DNA of 64,000 bases, taken from the NCBI GenBank assembly GCA_910586225.1, contig CAJUIL010000021.1:1-64000 (forward strand), given 5' to 3'. Shown in pieces: positions 60,705 to 64,000 of this stretch. Within the stretch, counting starts at the first letter, position 1. Every line of letters starts with the position of its first letter. Position numbers and translations under genes: made by a program. The notes under the pieces are model-generated. The model did not search any database. It was not told the origin of the DNA and saw only the letters and a list, made by a program, of their open reading frames with translations. This stretch comes from an uncultured Eubacterium sp. (GTDB lineage Bacteria; Bacillota; Clostridia; Lachnospirales; Lachnospiraceae).

Positions 60705-61976
60705 ATGATAAACTACAAAAAAAGTCTTGTATTTTTGCTTTTGCCGTTGTCTGTGTGTTTTTCGTCCTGTGGGAGCCACTGTGAGGTTGTAAACTACGAG
60801 GTACCAAAGGAAGCGGTCTGCACGCTTTCTTTTTTCGGCAATAAATATGAAGCTGCAAATGTGAAGGTGATAGAGGATATTATTAACGGATATATGGAGC
60901 AGAACCAGGATATCAGCGTGACGTATGAAAGTATCAGAGGATCTGGGTACTTTGATGCTTTAAGCAACAAGGAGCAAACGGGAAATCTGGATGATATTTT
61001 TATGGTCGATCATGATACTGCGCTGGAGTTTGCGAATAACGAAAGCCTGGCGGATCTGTCAGAGCTTGTGGAATATGTGCCGTTTTCGGACAGTATGCTG
61101 AGCCAGATGACGTCCGGGGACGGGAGCATCTACTGGGTGCCGGCAACGGTTTCGGCGTTTGGGCTGTACTGCAACCTCGATCTTTTACATAAGCATGGGC
61201 AGAAGGTACCGCAGACACTTGAGGAGTGGAAAGAGGTCTGCGCTTATTTTGTGTCAAAAGGGATCACGCCGATCGTGGCGAATAATGATATTTCTTTGAA
61301 AACGATCGTGGTCGCGGTTGGATTTTATCCTTTTTATGAAGCAGGGCTTCAGCAGGAGGTGTTTGATAAAATAAACGGCGGGGAGGAAAAGCTGAGCAGT
61401 TATCTTTCGGACGGCTTTGCTCTGCTTAGGGAATTTTGTGACGAGGGTTTTATTGATCCGGCGCAGGCATTGAAAACAGAAAAGATAGCAGACGATCTGG
61501 AGCTGTTTGTACAGGGAGAGTCTCCGTTTATGCTGACCGGGGTATGGGCGGCAGGTATGGTAAAGGGAATGAAGCCGGACTTTGCTTTTCGGGTGGTGCC
61601 TTATCCGGTGCGGGAGGACGGCTCTGTGCTGGTCATTAATCCGGATGTTCGTTTAAGCGTTGCGGCGCAGGGGGAGAACGAGGCGCTGGCAAAGGATTTT
61701 GCCGGTTATTTTTTGAAATCGGAGAATTTGTGGCGTCTGGCGGATAACCAGTCGTCTTTTTGCCCGCTGGATGACCAGTATGAGCCATCGCTGGCGGAGG
61801 TGCAGGAAATAGCGGAAATCTACAAAAAACAGGAGCCGGTGATAGGCTCTGACAGCCATATGCAGTTCCCGGTCTGGGAGCTTTTGACGGATGCCTCGCA
61901 GCGGCTGCTGGCAGGCAAGGAGTTTGGGGAATTGATGGAGTGGATGGATGCGCAGGTGGTGAAGGATGGAGAATAA
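60705..61976 (+). CDS. Solute-binding lipoprotein, likely sensory
   Basis: The 423-residue protein has a lipoprotein signal with lipobox CFSSC (Cys22) and a family 1 solute-binding domain (LSFFGNKYEAANVKVIEDII, TGNLDDIFMVDHDTALEF, SIYWVPATVSAFGLYCN, ESPFMLTGVWAAG). No permease is adjacent. The start codon of the next gene, a sensor kinase, overlaps its 3' end by 11 bases, so it more likely presents a ligand to the kinase than feeds a transporter. The ATG at 60705 follows GAGGATAATAGG. Confidence 0.85.
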   Translation: MINYKKSLVFLLLPLSVCFSSCGSHCEVVNYEVPKEAVCTLSFFGNKYEAANVKVIEDIINGYMEQNQDISVTYESIRGSGYFDALSNKEQTGNLDDIFMVDHDTALEFANNESLADLSELVEYVPFSDSMLSQMTSGDGSIYWVPATVSAFGLYCNLDLLHKHGQKVPQTLEEWKEVCAYFVSKGITPIVANNDISLKTIVVAVGFYPFYEAGLQQEVFDKINGGEEKLSSYLSDGFALLREFCDEGFIDPAQALKTEKIADDLELFVQGESPFMLTGVWAAGMVKGMKPDFAFRVVPYPVREDGSVLVINPDVRLSVAAQGENEALAKDFAGYFLKSENLWRLADNQSSFCPLDDQYEPSLAEVQEIAEIYKKQEPVIGSDSHMQFPVWELLTDASQRLLAGKEFGELMEWMDAQVVKDGE

Positions 61977-64000
61977 GACGGGTTTTTTAAAAAAGGAAAT
62001 TGCGCTGGTGCTGATGATCGCATTTGTGCTGAGCGCTGGAACCTGGATCTATGTCAAACAGGTTAGCAGCCAGTTGTGGTCACAGTCGATCAGCACGATG
62101 ACAGAGAGCATCCGCCAGGGAGTGAATGCGCTGAATATGCAGCTGGAGATGGATTTTGATGAGCTGGTGGCGACAGGAAAAAACATTTCGCAGGCGGATG
62201 AGAGCGAGCTTGCGGATATCATACGGCTGTACCACGAGGTCCGGATGGATATTAACATTTATCTGGAGGGTGAGCGGCTCTTGGATAAGAACAGGAAACC
62301 GGACCAAGTAGTTGTGGAGATGCTTGAACAGACCGATAAGGAGCTTGGTATTTTGGATGCGCACAGCAGCAGCGTGACAGGAGAAAACGTATTTAATATT
62401 TTTTGTCGTTTTGCCCTGTCGAACGGTACGGCTGCGTGTCTGGTCAAGGAGTACCGGGCAAAGGAGATCGCCGCGCAGTTTACGCCTTCGTTTTATGGTC
62501 ATTCCGGCTTTTCTTATCTGGTGAACCGAGACGGGGCGATCATGGTAAGGTCGCGCCACAGAAACAGCAATAAAACGATCCAGAATCTTTTTGACCTGAT
62601 TCCAAAGGAGGAAAATGATGAGCAGGTCATACAGCAGCTTCGGGAAAGCATTTTAGGACTGAAAAGCGGCTGGGCCAGGTTTTACGATAATGGGGTCGGC
62701 CTGGTGTTCTGCTATGAGCCGATCTGGTCAGATTCCGGGTGGATGCTTGTTTCCATCGTCGCAGAGGAGAATATTCTGGCGCAGACGAACAGCATTTTAG
62801 TAAAAACGCTATGTTTGGCGATCGTTCAGATAGGGCTTATTTTGGTGCTGTTTTTTATTTTTTATTCGGGGAAGATGCGGGAAAACACCCGGCACACCTA
62901 CGAGCTGGAGCAGGCCTTGCAGGTTGCGGACCGGGCGAATAATGTCAAAGGGGCATTTTTAATGAATATGTCTCACGATATCCGCACGCCGCTAAATGCC
63001 ATTATCGGAATGACAGCGATCGCGCAAAAGCGGATAGACAGCAGAGAGCGGACAAAGGACTGCCTGAAAAAAATAAATATGTCCGGCAGATATCTACTGA
63101 ACCTTGTCAATGACGTTATGGATATGTCCCAGCTGGATAGCGGGAAAATGATCTTGAATGAGGAGACAGTACATATCCACGAAATCTTCAGCGACGTGGT
63201 CAGCCTGATGGATCACCGTGTACAGGAAGCAGGGCTTACGATGGAAGCCCTGCCGCCAAAGCTCAGCCAGCAGACCGTTTTAGCAGACCCAATGCGGATG
63301 CGCCAGATCATGGTAAACATCATCGACAACGCCATCAAGTATACACCGTCCGGCGGCCGTATCCTGCTCCGTCTGGAGCAGACCAGGGATGCCAAGGAAG
63401 GCTGCGCCGTCTATCATTTCAGCTGCAGCGACACGGGTATTGGCATGGACAGCGATTTTTTGGAAAAGGTATTTCAGCCGTTCGAAAGAAGCCGTAATAC
63501 AACAGCAAGCGGAATCGCCGGCACAGGCGTTGGCCTTGCGATCACAAAGGGCTTGCTGGAGCTGATGGGCGGAAGCATCCTGGCGGAAAGCGAGCCTGGG
63601 GAAGGTTCGGTATTTACGGCGGTGTTTCCTTTGCAGGCAGTAGAGGAGGATGTGGAGCGGCTGGTGAGTGGAGAGAAGGTGGTGAGCGGAGAGAAGCTGG
63701 AAGGTGATGGGAAGCTGGTGAGCGGAGAACCGCCGGAAAGTGAAGAGCAGCCAGAGAGTGCGGGGATGCAAACAGAAGCAGCTGTGCAGTCAGCCGATAG
63801 AGGTCAGCCAGTAATGGATGCGTCGCAATCGTCAACAAAGTGGCCGATAGAGGGGCGGTTAGACGTAGATGGTGTGCAGTTGTTGGGTGCGGGTAGAGCG
63901 CCAGAGGAAGCGGGTCTGATTTCTGGCGAACAGTCAGAACCAGCGAATGACAATGCTGCACAGGGGGATGCGCAAGGCGGTGATTATACGAGTAAGCGCG
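61966..64000 (+). CDS. Sensor histidine kinase, C-terminus beyond the window
   Basis: The ATG at 61966 lies inside the end of the previous gene, with GGTGGTGAAGG just upstream. The visible 678 residues have a membrane helix (about 9-27), an extracytoplasmic domain (about 28-270) like a double Cache sensor, a second helix (about 276-305), then a HisKA domain with H337 in NMSHDIRTPLNA and an HATPase domain (NIIDNAIKYTP, DTGIGMD, GTGVGLAITKG). A long, repetitive Ser/Gly/Glu-rich linker follows. In similar hybrid kinases such a linker leads to a receiver domain, which would lie outside the window. No response regulator is visible. Confidence 0.88.
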   Translation, partial: MENKTGFLKKEIALVLMIAFVLSAGTWIYVKQVSSQLWSQSISTMTESIRQGVNALNMQLEMDFDELVATGKNISQADESELADIIRLYHEVRMDINIYLEGERLLDKNRKPDQVVVEMLEQTDKELGILDAHSSSVTGENVFNIFCRFALSNGTAACLVKEYRAKEIAAQFTPSFYGHSGFSYLVNRDGAIMVRSRHRNSNKTIQNLFDLIPKEENDEQVIQQLRESILGLKSGWARFYDNGVGLVFCYEPIWSDSGWMLVSIVAEENILAQTNSILVKTLCLAIVQIGLILVLFFIFYSGKMRENTRHTYELEQALQVADRANNVKGAFLMNMSHDIRTPLNAIIGMTAIAQKRIDSRERTKDCLKKINMSGRYLLNLVNDVMDMSQLDSGKMILNEETVHIHEIFSDVVSLMDHRVQEAGLTMEALPPKLSQQTVLADPMRMRQIMVNIIDNAIKYTPSGGRILLRLEQTRDAKEGCAVYHFSCSDTGIGMDSDFLEKVFQPFERSRNTTASGIAGTGVGLAITKGLLELMGGSILAESEPGEGSVFTAVFPLQAVEEDVERLVSGEKVVSGEKLEGDGKLVSGEPPESEEQPESAGMQTEAAVQSADRGQPVMDASQSSTKWPIEGRLDVDGVQLLGAGRAPEEAGLISGEQSEPANDNAAQGDAQGGDYTSKR

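Noticed and set aside
1-64000. CRISPR arrays, tRNA or rRNA genes, prophage or complete IS elements
   Set aside because: I looked for spaced direct repeats, tRNA-like cloverleaf patterns, transposases and phage structural genes, and saw none.

Overview
The window looks like a chromosomal segment of an anaerobic Clostridia member, most likely Lachnospiraceae. This rests on gene content: a six-cysteine SCIFF peptide with its radical SAM maturase, a fused SecDF, HemZ, a stand-alone AICAR transformylase, YesL (DUF624), a DUF6171-like protein and a DUF5717/DUF5716 cluster. Extended -10 promoters and strong GGAGG ribosome binding sites also fit. No rRNA, tRNA, CRISPR array, complete insertion sequence or prophage was found. 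The genus cannot be set from what I can see.

Layout. 1-2000: the 3' end of a tetratricopeptide gene with DNA-identical repeats, then about 1 kb with no convincing gene but with two oppositely oriented copies of a ~60 bp palindromic element, then a small zinc-ribbon membrane protein. 2000-5900: a PIN-like protein with a small helical partner, a candidate structured RNA ending in a hairpin at the ribosome binding site of a metallophosphoesterase, and small membrane proteins. 6000-14100: HAD phosphatase, a large single-pass surface protein, ClpC, RadA and a NYN-domain protein. 14400-16530: two tandem RimK-like ATP-grasp ligases and a Cys-rich DUF6171-like protein behind an attenuator-like terminator. 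16530-25400: an arabino-oligosaccharide locus (ArsR-type regulator, lipoprotein and two permeases, GH43, GH51, then a lipocalin-like membrane protein and YesL). 25500-31300: AICAR transformylase, an unlisted type I toxin-antitoxin module, SCIFF and its maturase, SecDF. 31300-39200: an XRE regulator divergent from a probable small RNA, then Rel, a metallo-beta-lactamase-fold hydrolase, HemZ, RarA and an aspartate-type aminotransferase. 39200-48000: crotonase, secreted cell-wall hydrolase, MutY, UDP-galactopyranose mutase with a GT2 glycosyltransferase, Upp and a HisC/CobD-like aminotransferase. 48000-55300: a four-gene cluster of unknown function (DUF5717, Hsp70-fold DUF5716, TPR-like, coiled-coil membrane protein), then a CsoR-type regulator. 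55300-60500: a soluble CZB chemoreceptor and a purine nucleoside locus (BMP lipoprotein, decayed ABC transporter, GntR regulator, DeoD). 60700-64000: a solute-binding lipoprotein whose gene overlaps a sensor histidine kinase that runs off the window.

Genes that appear to work together: the arabinose locus imports and cleaves arabinofuranosyl oligosaccharides under one regulator. The BMP/GntR/DeoD set is a nucleoside salvage operon whose importer has been inactivated by a homopolymer frameshift and a large deletion. The solute-binding protein and kinase probably form a sensory pair, since no permease accompanies them. The best candidates for poorly described biology are the DUF5717/DUF5716 cluster, the ATP-grasp pair with the Cys-rich protein, the two candidate structured RNAs (3433-3712 and 31663-31824), and the small palindromic repeat families. 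All functions are inferred from reading the sequence; no database search was run.
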